Below are positions 8,479-18,324 of a DNA stretch of 64,000 nucleotides, piece after piece. This DNA comes from Deinococcus metalli. GTDB taxonomy: Bacteria; Deinococcota; Deinococci; Deinococcales; Deinococcaceae. The notes under the pieces are model-generated. The model saw only the letters and a program-made list of their open reading frames with translations, searched no databases and was not told where the DNA came from. Both the position numbers and the translations under genes were made by a program. The stretch is taken from positions 1 through 64,000 of the forward strand of contig NZ_JACHFK010000004.1 of the NCBI RefSeq assembly GCF_014201805.1. The letters are read 5' to 3'. The first letter of the stretch is position 1. Every line of letters begins with the position of its first letter.

Positions 8479-9324
8479 CTACCGCCCGTCCTGCGCGACC
8501 GGGTCCTTGCCGAGCTGATCGGCGTCCATGGGTTCGCGCCGACCCAGGTCGAAGCCGTCGCCCTGGCTGAGCACGTGCAGGCGCACGTCGTAGATGGACA
8601 GCGTGCAGTCCTGTTTGGCGTCCGCGATGTTCGAGCTGGTCACGGTCGCGCCGTCGATCACGTACACGGCGCCGCTCCCCAGCACCCGCAGCAGCTCGCC
8701 GCCCTCCACCACGACCGCGGTGTTCTCGTCGATCCCGATGCCGACATAGCGCGGATTCTTCGCCACGGCGCCCAGCAGCCGGCCCATCCGCCCGCGCTCG
8801 GCGAAGTGCTGGTCGATCACCACGCCGTGGATCAGGCCCAGGCCGGGCGCCATCTGCAACTCGCCGATGCGGTGGGACTCGTCACTCTCACCGGACACCA
8901 GCATGACGTCGCTCATCACGGACGCGCCCGCCGAGGTGCCGGCGACCACGCCGCCCTCCTCGTACAGCTGCTGCACGCGGCTGTAGATCGGCGTGTCGCC
9001 CAGCTGGCTGGTGATGCGCAGCTGGTCGCCGCCGGTGAAGAAGATGCCCCGCGCGCCGTCGAGCAGGTCGAGCCGGGACTCCTGGCGGGCCTCGGCGCGC
9101 TCGGCGATGGCAAGTTCCACCACGTCCTTCACGCCCAGGTCTTGGAAGGTCCGCTGGTACTCCTCGAAGTACCCCTCCGGCTGGTGCGACGCGACGGTGG
9201 TCACCACCAGGCGGCCGTCTCCCACCATCCGCGCCACCTCCTTCAGGATGGTCTTCCCGTCTGTCTTGTCCTCGTGGCCCCCGATGACGATCAGCGTGCC
9301 CTTCTTACGCTGGTGCTTGGACAT
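8479..9324 (-). CDS. cphB: Cyanophycinase
   Basis: This 281-aa serine peptidase (S51-like) cleaves the cyanophycin polymer to beta-Asp-Arg dipeptides. Evidence: GTLIVIGGHEDK near the N-terminus, FFTGGDQLRI, and the nucleophile elbow GTSAGASVMSD with the catalytic serine. The downstream segment GLGLIHGVVIDQHFAERGRMGRL is typical of the family. The ATG at 9324 overlaps the preceding peptidase gene by 20 nt. It is third in the minus-strand cassette after cyanophycin synthetase and isoaspartyl peptidase, which confirms the assignment. No signal peptide, so it is the intracellular type. Confidence 0.93.
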   Translation of the reverse strand: MSKHQRKKGTLIVIGGHEDKTDGKTILKEVARMVGDGRLVVTTVASHQPEGYFEEYQRTFQDLGVKDVVELAIAERAEARQESRLDLLDGARGIFFTGGDQLRITSQLGDTPIYSRVQQLYEEGGVVAGTSAGASVMSDVMLVSGESDESHRIGELQMAPGLGLIHGVVIDQHFAERGRMGRLLGAVAKNPRYVGIGIDENTAVVVEGGELLRVLGSGAVYVIDGATVTSSNIADAKQDCTLSIYDVRLHVLSQGDGFDLGRREPMDADQLGKDPVAQDGR

Positions 9325-10204
9325 GACCCGCCTCCTGGTGCTGCTCGTCCTTGCTGAGGTACACCTGCGCCTCCGTCTGCCCGGCCGCCAGGAACGCGAC
9401 CGGCAGGTGGGCACTGGTGTGCCACCACCCGGGCGTGCCGTCCGGCGTCAGGGCCACGGCGCCCGCCTCGCCGCCCACGCGGCCACGCTGCTCGGTCAGC
9501 ACGTCGCGCAGCACGTCCTCGGGGTGGCGGCCCGGCACGCGGTGGATGAAGCGGGCGGCGACCATCATGCGCGCGATGCTCTCGCCCTCGCCGCTCAGCA
9601 CCACGCCGCCCACCCCGTCGTCGGCGTAGAAGCCGCAGCCGACCTGCGGCGAGTCTCCCACCCGGCCCACACGCTGCCCCGACAGGCCGCCCGTGGACAC
9701 GCCGGCCGCCACGTGCCCGTGCCCGTCCAGCGCGACGCAGCCCACGGTGTCGCTGCGGGCGGCAGCCTGCTCGGGCGACAGCAGCGCCGCCGGATCGCAC
9801 AGCTCGGCGCCGTGTTCGTCGGCAAAGCGCCGGGCGCCGCCGCCGATCAGCAGCACCTCCTTTTCGGGCAGCATGCGGCGCGCCACGCTGATGGGATGCC
9901 ACACGCCCCTGAGGCCGGCCACCGCGCCCACCTCCAGGAACCGGCCGTCCATCATGGCGGCGTCCATCCGGACGTGCCCTTCCTCGTCCACGTCGCTGCC
10001 GTACCCGGCATTGAAGGTGGGGTCGTCCTCCATCACGCGGATCGCGGCCTCGACCGCGTCGGTGGCCGCGCCGCCGCCCTCCAGCACGCGGCACCCCGCC
10101 TCCACGGCCGCCCGTACACCCGCGCGGCTCGCCTCGGCCTTGTCCGGCGGAACGGTGTGTGCGCCGCCGTGGACGATGATGGCCCAGCGCGGCGCCTCAG
10201 TCAT
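9305..10204 (-). CDS. iaaA: Isoaspartyl peptidase / type III L-asparaginase
   Basis: A 299-aa Ntn hydrolase precursor. It would self-cleave before the threonine of DTVGCVALD, producing alpha and beta subunits with that Thr as nucleophile. VHGGAHTVP at the N-terminus and GGLSGQRVGRVGDSP after the cleavage site are family signatures. In this setting it most likely splits beta-Asp-Arg dipeptides released by cyanophycinase into Asp and Arg, completing polymer turnover. It overlaps cphA by 8 nt (ATGACTGA) and cphB by 20 nt, so all three are co-translated. The gene symbol follows the E. coli family name. Confidence 0.88.
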   Translation of the reverse strand: MTEAPRWAIIVHGGAHTVPPDKAEASRAGVRAAVEAGCRVLEGGGAATDAVEAAIRVMEDDPTFNAGYGSDVDEEGHVRMDAAMMDGRFLEVGAVAGLRGVWHPISVARRMLPEKEVLLIGGGARRFADEHGAELCDPAALLSPEQAAARSDTVGCVALDGHGHVAAGVSTGGLSGQRVGRVGDSPQVGCGFYADDGVGGVVLSGEGESIARMMVAARFIHRVPGRHPEDVLRDVLTEQRGRVGGEAGAVALTPDGTPGWWHTSAHLPVAFLAAGQTEAQVYLSKDEQHQEAGHVQAPA

Positions 10205-13010
10205 GGTAGGCCCCGTGGTGGCCCGGCTCGTCGGCCGTCAGGTTGGGCGGCAGGCCGGAACTGTCGAAGTCGCGGATCTGCCGCCACGTGGCCTCGACCT
10301 CGGTGGCGAGCAGAACCACCAGGTCGCCGGGCCGCGCCATCCGCAGGGCGTGGTCCACCGCCTCGGCCTCCAGCAGCACCGTCGTCACGTGCTCCGGCGG
10401 CAGGCCGGCGGCCAGTGCGCCCTCGCTGACCAGGCGTGCGCCCTCCCCGGCCGGGCGGCCCCGGCGGTACTCGTCCTCGCGCACGATCAGCTCGTCGAAG
10501 GTCTCGGCGACCAGCGCGCCCATCTGGCGGATGTCGTCGTCGCGGCGGTCGCCCGCCACGCCCAGCACCCCGATCACGCGGCCCCGCGCCGGGCGCACGT
10601 GCCGGATCAGGTCGCGCAGGTACGTCATGCCCGGAGGGTTGTGCGCGTAATCGAGCAGCACCCGGAAGGGATGGCCGTCGTAGAAGTTCAGGCGCCCGGG
10701 GCTCTGCTCGAAGGAGGTCGTGAAGCTGCTCAGCGCCGAGCGGATCACGGTCAGCTCGACGTGCTGCGCCGCCGCGATGGCCGCCGCCGCCAGCGCGTTC
10801 TGCACGTTCACCTGCGCCAGGCCGCCCAGGGTGGCGGGAATGTCGCGCGCCCGCATGATCGGGGTGCGCTGGCCGCCGGCGTACAGCACGATCTCGTCGC
10901 CCAGCACGGTCGGTTCACGCACGACTGCCGTGCCGCCGCCCGCGATGTGCTCCTGGAGTTCGGGCGCGCAGTCGGCCGCGCCGCGCATCGAGAACAGCGT
11001 GACCGTTCCGCCGGCGCGCTTGCGCATCCGGAGCGTCAGGGGATCGTCGGCGTTCAGGACGCTGGTGCCGTCGTCGGCGACCATCTCGACCACCAGCGAC
11101 TTGACCCACGCGAGGTCCTCCACGGTCTCGATGCCCTTGAGCCCCAGGTGGTCCGGCTGGATGTTCAGGACGGCGCCCACGTCGCAGCGCTCGAAGGCCA
11201 GGCCCTCGCGCAGGATGCCGCCGCGCGCGGTCTCCAGCACCGCGACCTCGACGCCCGGGTCGCTCAGCACCACCTTGGCGCTCTTCGGACCGGTCGTGTC
11301 GCCGCTCAAGATCAGCTCGCCGTCGATGTAGATGCCGTTGGACGTCGTGAGGCCCACCAGCCGCCCGGCGTGCTTGAGGATGTGCGCGACCATGCGTGAG
11401 GTCGTGCTCTTGCCGTTCGTGCCGGTGATCGAGATGATCGGCATGCGCGTGGGCGCGGCGCGCGGAAACAGCATGTTCAGCACCGGCACGGCGACGTTAC
11501 GCGGCTGGCCCTCGGAGGGATGCAGGTGCATGCGGAACCCCGGCGCCGCGTTGACCTCCACGATGCCGCCTCCCGTCTCGTGGACCGAACGGGTGATGTC
11601 CGGCGAGAGCAGGTCGATGCCCGCCACGTCCAGCCCGATCACCTGCGCGGCCCGCCGGGCGATAGTGGCGTTGTCGGGATGGATCACGTCCGTGCGGTCG
11701 ATGGCGCTGCCCCCGGTGGACATGTTCGCCGTGTCGCACAGGAACAGCACCTCGCCCGGCGCGGGCACGCTGTCCGGCGAGTGGCCCGAGCGGGCCAGCA
11801 CGTCGCGCTGGTGCGCGCCCAGCGGGATGCGCGTCATGATGTTCTCGTGGCCGTCGCCGCGGCGCGGATCGCGGTTCACCTCCGCCACGAGTTCCGTGAC
11901 GGTGTGCCGGCCGTCGCCCACCACGTGCGCGGGCACGCGCTCGGCCACCGCGACCACCTCGCCGTTCACCACCAGCACGCGGTGGTCGTGCCCGGGGTAG
12001 TGCTGCTCGACCACCACGTCCGGGCTGTGCTGCCGAGCCTCCTCGAAGCCCCGTCGCACGTCCTCTTCCTCCGTGAGGTTCATGGACACGCCGCGCCCGT
12101 GGTTGCCGTCGAGCGGTTTGGTCACCACCGGTCCCGTCAGGCGGCGGGCGGCGCGCACGGCGTCCTCCGCGTCGTGGACCACCACGCCCTTCGGCACCGG
12201 CAGACCGGCCCGGTCCAGCAGCTGCTTGGTCAGGTTCTTGTCGCTGGCCGTCATGGTGGCGATGTGCGGCGTGCGGCTGGTGATGCTGGCGCGGATGCGC
12301 TGCTGATGGCGGCCGTAGCCGAGCTGCACCAGGCTGTCGTCGTCCAGCCGCAGGTAGGGAATGCCGCGGCGCTCGGCTTCGGTCACGAGCGACTGGGTGG
12401 TCGGCCCCAGGATGAAGCGCCGGCTCACGCGGCGCAGCTCCACGAGTTCCGACGCGAAATCGAAGGGCACGCGCGGATCGAGCGTGCTGACGCCCTCGGG
12501 CAGCAGCAGCTCCAGGCCGTCCACACCCTGCAGCTCCGGGGGCAGCAGGCTGTTGACCAGCCGCAGGGCGATGGCGCCCGCGATCAGCCCCACGCGCTCC
12601 TCGCGGTAGGTGTACAGGACGTTGTACACGCCGGGCTGGCCCTTGACCGAGCGGGTCTTGCCGTACGTGACGCGCCGCCCCGCCAGGTTCTGCAGCTCCA
12701 GCGCGACGTGTTCGGTGATGTGCCCCAGCCACGTGCCCTCGCGCAGGCGGCTCACGAAGCCGCCTGGCCGGCCGGTGGAGCAGCCGTGGTCCTGCAGGGA
12801 CGGCACCAGGGCCAGCAGCCGGTCCGTGAACCCAGGCAGCGTGCTCGAGTTGTGCTGTTCCAGCGTGCCCAGATCGAGCTGGAAGCGGATCATCGGTTCG
12901 TAACCGTAGACGTTGGGGCCACGGTACACCTGGTATTCGAGGACCCGGGCGCGAACGTGGGTGGTCGCCGGCTCACGCGGCTCGCTGGACGGGTGGAAGT
13001 GGATGGTCAT
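10197..13010 (-). CDS. cphA: Cyanophycin synthetase
   Basis: CphA polymerises Asp and Arg into cyanophycin using ATP, without ribosomes. At 937 aa it is slightly longer than typical. An N-terminal domain (about 1-220) is followed by an ATP-grasp domain with VTKPLDGNHGRGVSMNL (about 295-311), which adds Asp. A Mur ligase-like domain comes next with the P-loop TGTNGKSTTSRM near residue 530 and DYAHNPPGM towards the end, which adds Arg. The ATG has a GAGGAG site at 13019-13024. It heads the cassette that also carries the two degradation enzymes. A gene for a CphA2-type synthetase is not visible. Confidence 0.95.
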   Translation of the reverse strand: MTIHFHPSSEPREPATTHVRARVLEYQVYRGPNVYGYEPMIRFQLDLGTLEQHNSSTLPGFTDRLLALVPSLQDHGCSTGRPGGFVSRLREGTWLGHITEHVALELQNLAGRRVTYGKTRSVKGQPGVYNVLYTYREERVGLIAGAIALRLVNSLLPPELQGVDGLELLLPEGVSTLDPRVPFDFASELVELRRVSRRFILGPTTQSLVTEAERRGIPYLRLDDDSLVQLGYGRHQQRIRASITSRTPHIATMTASDKNLTKQLLDRAGLPVPKGVVVHDAEDAVRAARRLTGPVVTKPLDGNHGRGVSMNLTEEEDVRRGFEEARQHSPDVVVEQHYPGHDHRVLVVNGEVVAVAERVPAHVVGDGRHTVTELVAEVNRDPRRGDGHENIMTRIPLGAHQRDVLARSGHSPDSVPAPGEVLFLCDTANMSTGGSAIDRTDVIHPDNATIARRAAQVIGLDVAGIDLLSPDITRSVHETGGGIVEVNAAPGFRMHLHPSEGQPRNVAVPVLNMLFPRAAPTRMPIISITGTNGKSTTSRMVAHILKHAGRLVGLTTSNGIYIDGELILSGDTTGPKSAKVVLSDPGVEVAVLETARGGILREGLAFERCDVGAVLNIQPDHLGLKGIETVEDLAWVKSLVVEMVADDGTSVLNADDPLTLRMRKRAGGTVTLFSMRGAADCAPELQEHIAGGGTAVVREPTVLGDEIVLYAGGQRTPIMRARDIPATLGGLAQVNVQNALAAAAIAAAQHVELTVIRSALSSFTTSFEQSPGRLNFYDGHPFRVLLDYAHNPPGMTYLRDLIRHVRPARGRVIGVLGVAGDRRDDDIRQMGALVAETFDELIVREDEYRRGRPAGEGARLVSEGALAAGLPPEHVTTVLLEAEAVDHALRMARPGDLVVLLATEVEATWRQIRDFDSSGLPPNLTADEPGHHGAYHD

Positions 13011-13302
13011 GGACGGGTCTCCTCGTGGGGACTGACGGTGGCGATGGGCGCTGGACGGATCAACTGCACGCTAGTCCGCGGCGCCAAACGCCACTTATGC
13101 CTTTGCCCTACCGAAGTTGAGCCAGTTGGGACGCTCTGCGAGGAGCGCCTAAAGACGCCTTCACGTGGCACCGCGACCGGACCGCGCCGGTTACCGGCCC
13201 AGGACACTGGAACGCGGCGGCCGACCGCCCAACCCGTCCGGCTGCTCCAGCGGAGATCTCGAGAAAGAGCGCGTGTGGAACGCGGCTACGTCGTGGCCGG
13301 AC

Positions 13303-16068
13303 TCAGGGCCGGGCCGGCAGCGTGAACGTGATCGTGGTGCCCTGCCCCGGCGTGCTCGTGATCCCGATGGTGCCGCCGTGCCGCTCCACGATCCGCCGGG
13401 CGATGGACAGCCCGATGCCGGTGCCCTCGTAGGCCTCGCGCGGATTGAGGCGCTGGAAGATCGCGAAGACCTTCTCGTGGTACGCCGGGTCGATGCCGAT
13501 GCCGTTGTCCGCGACGGAGAAGCGCACCCACGCGCCGTCCGCGACGCCGCGCACCTGCACCTCGGGCGCGCGCTCCGGCGGCACGAACTTCAGGGCGTTG
13601 CCGAGCAGGTTCTGGATGAGCTGGCGTACCTGCGTCTCATCGGCCGTGACGCCCGGCAACTCGCCCACCGTGACCGCGGCGCCCACCCGCTGGATCTGGT
13701 CCGCGAGGTCGTGCAGCACCTGCGCCGCCACGCGCTGCACGTCCACCGGCCGCGGCGCCCGGCCCTGCGCCGACACCCGCGAGAAGGCCAGCACGTCGCG
13801 GATCAGCTGGCTCATGCGGGTGGTGCCGTCCCGGATGTACTGCGCGTAGGTCGCGGCGCGCTCGTCGTCGTCGGGCAGGCGGCGCAGCAGCAGGTCCACG
13901 AAACTGGTCACGCTGCGCAGGGGTTCTTGCAGGTCATGGCTGGCCACGTACGCGAACTGCTCCAGCTCGCGGTTGCTGCGTTCCAGCTCGTCCATGGCGC
14001 GGTGCAGGTGCAGCAGGCCCTGCGAGCCCTCGATGGCCAGGCCCAGGCTGCGCACCACCGTTTCCATCACGGCCTTGTCGGCCCGCGTCCACTGGCGCAC
14101 CTCGTCGAACAGCACCACGGCGAACACCCCGCGCGGCTGGCCCTCGACCAGCACCGGCAGGGTCGCGGAGGCCCCGAGATGCTCTACGTATTCCGCCAGG
14201 TTGTCGATGTCCCGCTCGTAGAGGTCCTGGTAGAACGGCTGGCCGGTCTCGAAGGGAATCAGGACGTTGCGCACGTCGTCGTAGGGCAACCCGGCGTCCA
14301 CCAGGCGCTGCAGCTCGTCGTTGCGCAGGCTGCCGGTCTGAGCCCGCAGGCGCCACACCGGCCGCTCGGGCTCGTAGTACACGGCGTAGCCCGGCGGCAG
14401 GAGGGACATCACCACCTCCTGCGCGCGTTTGACCAGGGCGTACGGATCGCTGCGCAGCGACAGCCCGCGCGTCAGCTCCGCGAAGCCCTCCAGGGCGCGG
14501 GTGCGCGCCGCGAGTTCCTCGTTCTGCGCCGTGAGGTGGTGCGACAGCGCCGCCCGCTCCAGCGCCACCCCCAGGCTGCGGCCCACCGCCCGGAAGACCT
14601 GCCGCTCGCGGTCGGTCCAGTCCGCGGCCTGGTGCGTGCCCATCGTCAGCAGGCCCTGCGGGGCGCCCGCCACCACGTACGGGAACAGGGCGGCGGCGCC
14701 GGATGCCTGCGTGGGCGTCATACCTGGGCGCTCCGCTCCACTGCCGGGCACGAACAGCACCGCGCCGCTGCGGACCGCCTCGGCGTGGTGCGGGGCGTCT
14801 GCCGGCACGCCCTCCTCGATCACGGCGACCACCTCGGGGCTGTGGTCCTCGGACCACACGCGCGCCTTCCAGCGCCCGGCCTCCAGCTCGGAGAACGTCA
14901 CGCTCACGTCGCCCAGGGTGCCGCGCAGCACGTCGGTGGCCTGCCGCGCCAGGGCGTGGACGTCCGTGGTCTCGGCCGACATCTCCGTCAGGCGCGCGAA
15001 GGCGGCCAGGGCGGCCCGCTCGACTTCCAGCTGCCGCTGCTGCTCGCTGCGTTCCAGCGTGAGCCGCAGCCCACGCGCGACCGCCCGGACGATGGCCCGC
15101 TCGCGCTCACTCCACACGTGCGCGCCGCGCGAGCCCACCGCGAAGAGGCTGCGCGCCTCGTCGTGGATCACCAGCGGAATGAACGCGGCCGTGCCGAACG
15201 GCACGTCGCTGGACAGGCCGTCCGCCTGCGCGGTCCAGTCGTCCACGAACACCGGCGCCATCGTGCGGGCGGCCTCCGCGAAGTGGGGTGCGTCGAGCGG
15301 CACGCCGGCCCGGATCTGCTCGGCCACGGCTGGGGGCACGTCCTCGGACCACACCCGAGCGCGCCACACCTGCCCGTCGCGCTCGTAGTAGCCGACGCTG
15401 ACGTCTTCCAGACTCGCCCGCACGACGTCCACCGCCTGCCGCGCGAGCCGCAGCACGTCGCTCTCCGTGCCGATGGACTCCTTGTAGACCACGAAGGCGT
15501 CCAGCGCCGCCCGTTCCTCGTCGAGGGCAGCGTTGCGCGCCTCGAGTTCGGCGGTACGTGTCCGCACCTCGGCCTCGAGCTGCTGCGCGGCGCGGGCGTC
15601 CCGCAGCGCGACAGCGCCCTGCACGGCCAGCGTGCGCAGCAGGCGGCGGTCCTCGCCGCTCAGGACACGTCCGGCATCGAAGGCGACCACCAGCGCGCCC
15701 TGCGGTCCGTCCGGGGACGTCACCGGGAGAACGGCGCCCGTCGCGCCGGCCAGGTCCAGTGAGGCGGCCAGCACGTCGCCGCCGGGACCGTAGTAGCGCG
15801 CCTGACGGTCCCGCAGCGCGTCGTTGACGGGAGCGGAACCGTGCAGGGTCGGGGCGTGCCACGCTTCTGGACGCACCGCGCCCCTCATCGCCATCACGCT
15901 CAGGGCGTCGCCGGCCACGCGGAACACCGCGCCGCCGCTCGCGCCCAGCGTGTCCACGGCGGCGTGCAGGATCGTCTCGACTGCGTCCTGGGGCGTCCTG
16001 GCGGCAGCCAGCCGCTCGATGACGTCGTGCAGGTGCTCGCTCAGGGCGGGCGGGGGCGGCCGGGACAT
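13303..16068 (-). CDS. Cytoplasmic sensor histidine kinase with four GAF-like domains
   Basis: 921 aa with no membrane segment. Four GAF-like modules can be followed at about 1-160, 200-345, 365-510 and 540-685, separated by helical linkers. Modules 2 and 3 share the ARVWSED and GVP-DAPH-AEA motifs and are internal duplicates. The phosphoacceptor is His711 (ASHDLQEPLR), followed by the ATPase domain with an intact NLLGNALKF box, DNGIGID and GTGIGLSI. No chromophore-type cysteine signature is obvious. A TATCCT box at 16076-16081 lies 7 nt before the ATG, indicating a leaderless mRNA. Its partner is probably the receiver gene just upstream on the same strand. Confidence 0.9.
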   Translation of the reverse strand: MSRPPPPALSEHLHDVIERLAAARTPQDAVETILHAAVDTLGASGGAVFRVAGDALSVMAMRGAVRPEAWHAPTLHGSAPVNDALRDRQARYYGPGGDVLAASLDLAGATGAVLPVTSPDGPQGALVVAFDAGRVLSGEDRRLLRTLAVQGAVALRDARAAQQLEAEVRTRTAELEARNAALDEERAALDAFVVYKESIGTESDVLRLARQAVDVVRASLEDVSVGYYERDGQVWRARVWSEDVPPAVAEQIRAGVPLDAPHFAEAARTMAPVFVDDWTAQADGLSSDVPFGTAAFIPLVIHDEARSLFAVGSRGAHVWSERERAIVRAVARGLRLTLERSEQQRQLEVERAALAAFARLTEMSAETTDVHALARQATDVLRGTLGDVSVTFSELEAGRWKARVWSEDHSPEVVAVIEEGVPADAPHHAEAVRSGAVLFVPGSGAERPGMTPTQASGAAALFPYVVAGAPQGLLTMGTHQAADWTDRERQVFRAVGRSLGVALERAALSHHLTAQNEELAARTRALEGFAELTRGLSLRSDPYALVKRAQEVVMSLLPPGYAVYYEPERPVWRLRAQTGSLRNDELQRLVDAGLPYDDVRNVLIPFETGQPFYQDLYERDIDNLAEYVEHLGASATLPVLVEGQPRGVFAVVLFDEVRQWTRADKAVMETVVRSLGLAIEGSQGLLHLHRAMDELERSNRELEQFAYVASHDLQEPLRSVTSFVDLLLRRLPDDDERAATYAQYIRDGTTRMSQLIRDVLAFSRVSAQGRAPRPVDVQRVAAQVLHDLADQIQRVGAAVTVGELPGVTADETQVRQLIQNLLGNALKFVPPERAPEVQVRGVADGAWVRFSVADNGIGIDPAYHEKVFAIFQRLNPREAYEGTGIGLSIARRIVERHGGTIGITSTPGQGTTITFTLPARP

Positions 16069-16119
16069 GGCGGGCAGGATAGCGTGCTCCGTCGCCGCGC
16101 TACGCGGCCGGTGCGCCGC

Positions 16120-16575
16120 TCAGGGGGTGTGTGAGGTGCGGGCCTGCATCCAGAAGTTCACGAAGGCGTCGATCTGCCGCGCGAAGCTGGCGAAATCGTG
16201 GTCCTTGACGAGGTATGAGCTGGCGTGCAGGGTGTAGGCCTGCTGCACGTCGCCGGCGTTGCCGGACGTGCTGAGGATCACGACCGGGATCAGCGCGAGG
16301 CGGGGGTCGTCCTTCATCTGCGCCAGCACGTCGAATCCGTGCAGCCCCGGCATGTTCAGGTCCAGCAGCATGACGTCCGGCAGCGCCGTGTCGAGTTCGC
16401 GCAGGAAGTTCAGGGCGCGCTCGCCCGACGCGCAGGTGTCCACCACCACGCCGTTCTCATGGCCGCCGAACGCCTCGCGGGCCAGCAGCCGGTCCATCGG
16501 GTTGTCGTCGACGATGAGCACCCTCAGCGGTTGACCCCGCGAGGACGGAATGGAAGGTGGCGCACCGAGCGTCAT
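16120..16575 (-). CDS. Rcp1-like single-domain response regulator
   Basis: 151 aa from the ATG at 16575. It is a lone receiver domain: LIVDDN acidic pair, phosphoacceptor Asp in MLLDLNMPGLHGFDVL, Ser/Thr in VILSTSGN, and the Lys in SSYLVKDHDF. The final FVNFWM segment is typical of Rcp1-type receivers partnered with GAF or phytochrome kinases. A TATGCT box at 16582-16587 lies 6 nt before this ATG; a longer in-frame start at 16605 has no such support. It lies 51 bp upstream of the GAF kinase on the same strand, so the two probably form a pair, although the kinase has its own promoter box. Confidence 0.88.
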   Translation of the reverse strand: MTLGAPPSIPSSRGQPLRVLIVDDNPMDRLLAREAFGGHENGVVVDTCASGERALNFLRELDTALPDVMLLDLNMPGLHGFDVLAQMKDDPRLALIPVVILSTSGNAGDVQQAYTLHASSYLVKDHDFASFARQIDAFVNFWMQARTSHTP

Positions 16576-16867
16576 GTCCGCAGCATAGCCGAGCGCCTTC
16601 ATCACATCTTCACCTTCATCACTTTTTGAGTGTGTTCCACGGCGCTGCCCGGGATGTCACCGGTCCCGCCGCTGCCCGGATGACGCGCACATGACAGGCA
16701 GATGATGACCGGACCGCGGGTCACCGCTGCGGAAGCACCGGCTGTGGGGCCGGACCGTGCTGCCACACGAACAAGCCGACGGCCCCGGACTTCCCGGGAC
16801 CGACACGGCCTGTCGACACTTGCCTACTGTCCGGCCAGACGGCTCTCCTGTCCGGCCGGGCGGCCGC

Positions 16868-17944
16868 CTACTGGGCGATGCCCTTGAACAGGTCGCGCGC
16901 CGTCTGCAGGTGCTTCTGGAGCGCCGGCAGGGTGCTGGTGGCGTGGGCCTTCAGCTGCGCCTGGGCGCCGGACTTGCCGTACGCCGTGAACAGGTTGACG
17001 GCCTGTTCGTGCGCGGTGACCTGCGCGGCCAGGTACGCACGGTCGAATCCCTCGCCCTGCTGCAGGCCCAGCGCGGTCAGTTCGGCCGCCTTGAGGGGAT
17101 CGGGCGCGGTGGGCAGGCGGATGTTCAGCCGGGGCGCCAGGGCCGCGAGCTTGCGGCTCGCGTCGGTGTGGTCCTTGATCAGCTGTTGCGCCAGCGCCTT
17201 GACCTTGGCGTTGCCGCTGCGCGTGGCGGCCAGCTGCGAGGACCGGATCTCGAACATGTCGCTCAGGGCGGCCTGCATGGCGAAGCACGAGTCGGTGGTC
17301 GAGGACGCCGTGCCGGCTGCCGGCGCCTTGCCCGCAGGCGTGCTCGACCCGCTCCCCGCCGACCCGGACGCCGACCCGCCGGCCGATCCGGACCCCGCGT
17401 TGCTCCCCGCACCGGTCCCGGAGCCCGACCCCGCCGCGGGGGTGCCCGAGCCGGCCCCGCCGCTGGGCGGTGGAGTGGCGCCCGGCGTGGTCACCGGGCC
17501 GCTGCCCGCGGACGCGCCGCCGCTGGACGCAGAGCCGTTGCCGTTTCCGGTGGACGTGGTGTCCGACCCGGCGGCGTTTCCTGCGCCACTCCCGGCAGAC
17601 GCTTTGCCTCCGGTCGACCCGGTGGCGGCCGCGCCGTTGCTGCCGGCCGCGCCAGTGGTGGACCCAGCCGCGCCGGCCGCACCCTGTGGCGCCTGGGCCA
17701 GCCCGCACTGCACGCTCGGCGAGGGTGCCGGGGCCGGATTGCCGGCCGGCGCGCCGGACCCGGGAGCGCCACCCGGCGCGCCGTTGGCCGGAGCGCCCGG
17801 CGCCGCGTTCTGCGTTCCTGAATTCTGGGGAGTCGAGTTCTGCGTTCCAGAGTTCTGTGTTCCTGAATTCTGGGTTCCCGTGTTCTGCTGGGCCACGGCG
17901 GTGCAGATCAGGGCGGTGGCCATCCAGAGGGCGGTGTGCTTCAT
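16868..17944 (-). CDS. Exported DUF4142 protein with long low-complexity region
   Basis: 358 aa. A signal peptide (KHTALWMATALICTAVA) is followed by tandem NSGTQ-like pentapeptides, then about 160 residues of Gly/Ser/Ala/Pro/Asn low complexity. The C-terminal DUF4142 helical domain (about 220-358) contains AATRSGNAKVKALAQQLIKDH and TAHEQAVNLF, the ferritin-like four-helix pattern of the family. Two adjacent ATGs exist; the second, at 17944, has better spacing to AGGAG. DUF4142 proteins are envelope-located and their role is unknown. The low-complexity insertion is far longer than usual, so the domain may be displayed away from the membrane or bound to the wall. Confidence 0.8.
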   Translation of the reverse strand: MKHTALWMATALICTAVAQQNTGTQNSGTQNSGTQNSTPQNSGTQNAAPGAPANGAPGGAPGSGAPAGNPAPAPSPSVQCGLAQAPQGAAGAAGSTTGAAGSNGAAATGSTGGKASAGSGAGNAAGSDTTSTGNGNGSASSGGASAGSGPVTTPGATPPPSGGAGSGTPAAGSGSGTGAGSNAGSGSAGGSASGSAGSGSSTPAGKAPAAGTASSTTDSCFAMQAALSDMFEIRSSQLAATRSGNAKVKALAQQLIKDHTDASRKLAALAPRLNIRLPTAPDPLKAAELTALGLQQGEGFDRAYLAAQVTAHEQAVNLFTAYGKSGAQAQLKAHATSTLPALQKHLQTARDLFKGIAQ

Positions 17945-18324
17945 CATCTCTCCTGTGCGGACGACCGGGGAGCCCCGGGCAGTGGTGTCGTTCCGCGGTG
18001 ACGCCCGGGCGGGGGCCTGCCGGTCAGCTTCGGCGCCGGGTCCGCGCGCGGGGTGAAGAAGTCGTCTGCCGGCCCCCAGCAGGTTCGGACGTGAGCCCCG
18101 GTTCTGCTCAAGGCGCATTGGGCCGGCATTCATACCACGGCGCCCAGCGTGGAACCCGCCCCCGGCGCGGCATTGACGTGGGCACCGCCGCCCGGTCACA
18201 CTGCGGCAGTCACGTGGCCCCCTGCGCCCGACCGCGCAGCGGCCCCATGGCCCGGTACCGAGGCCGTCCGCCCGCCAGGCGTGTGTGCGCCCGCTCCAGT
18301 CCGGCGGGCCCAGTGGAGCGAGTC
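17945..18324. other. Divergent intergenic region
   Basis: This 380-bp stretch lies between the DUF4142 gene (minus) and the secreted coiled-coil protein (plus). The AGGAG site of the DUF4142 gene is at its left end. I see no clear paired -35/-10 hexamers, no palindrome and no convincing gene in it. Frames that remain open across it are Arg/Pro/Ala-rich shadows. Confidence 0.4.

Noticed and set aside
13007..13207. A 66-codon minus-strand frame upstream of cphA
   Set aside because: It overlaps the cphA leader and ribosome-binding site, and its composition does not look coding.
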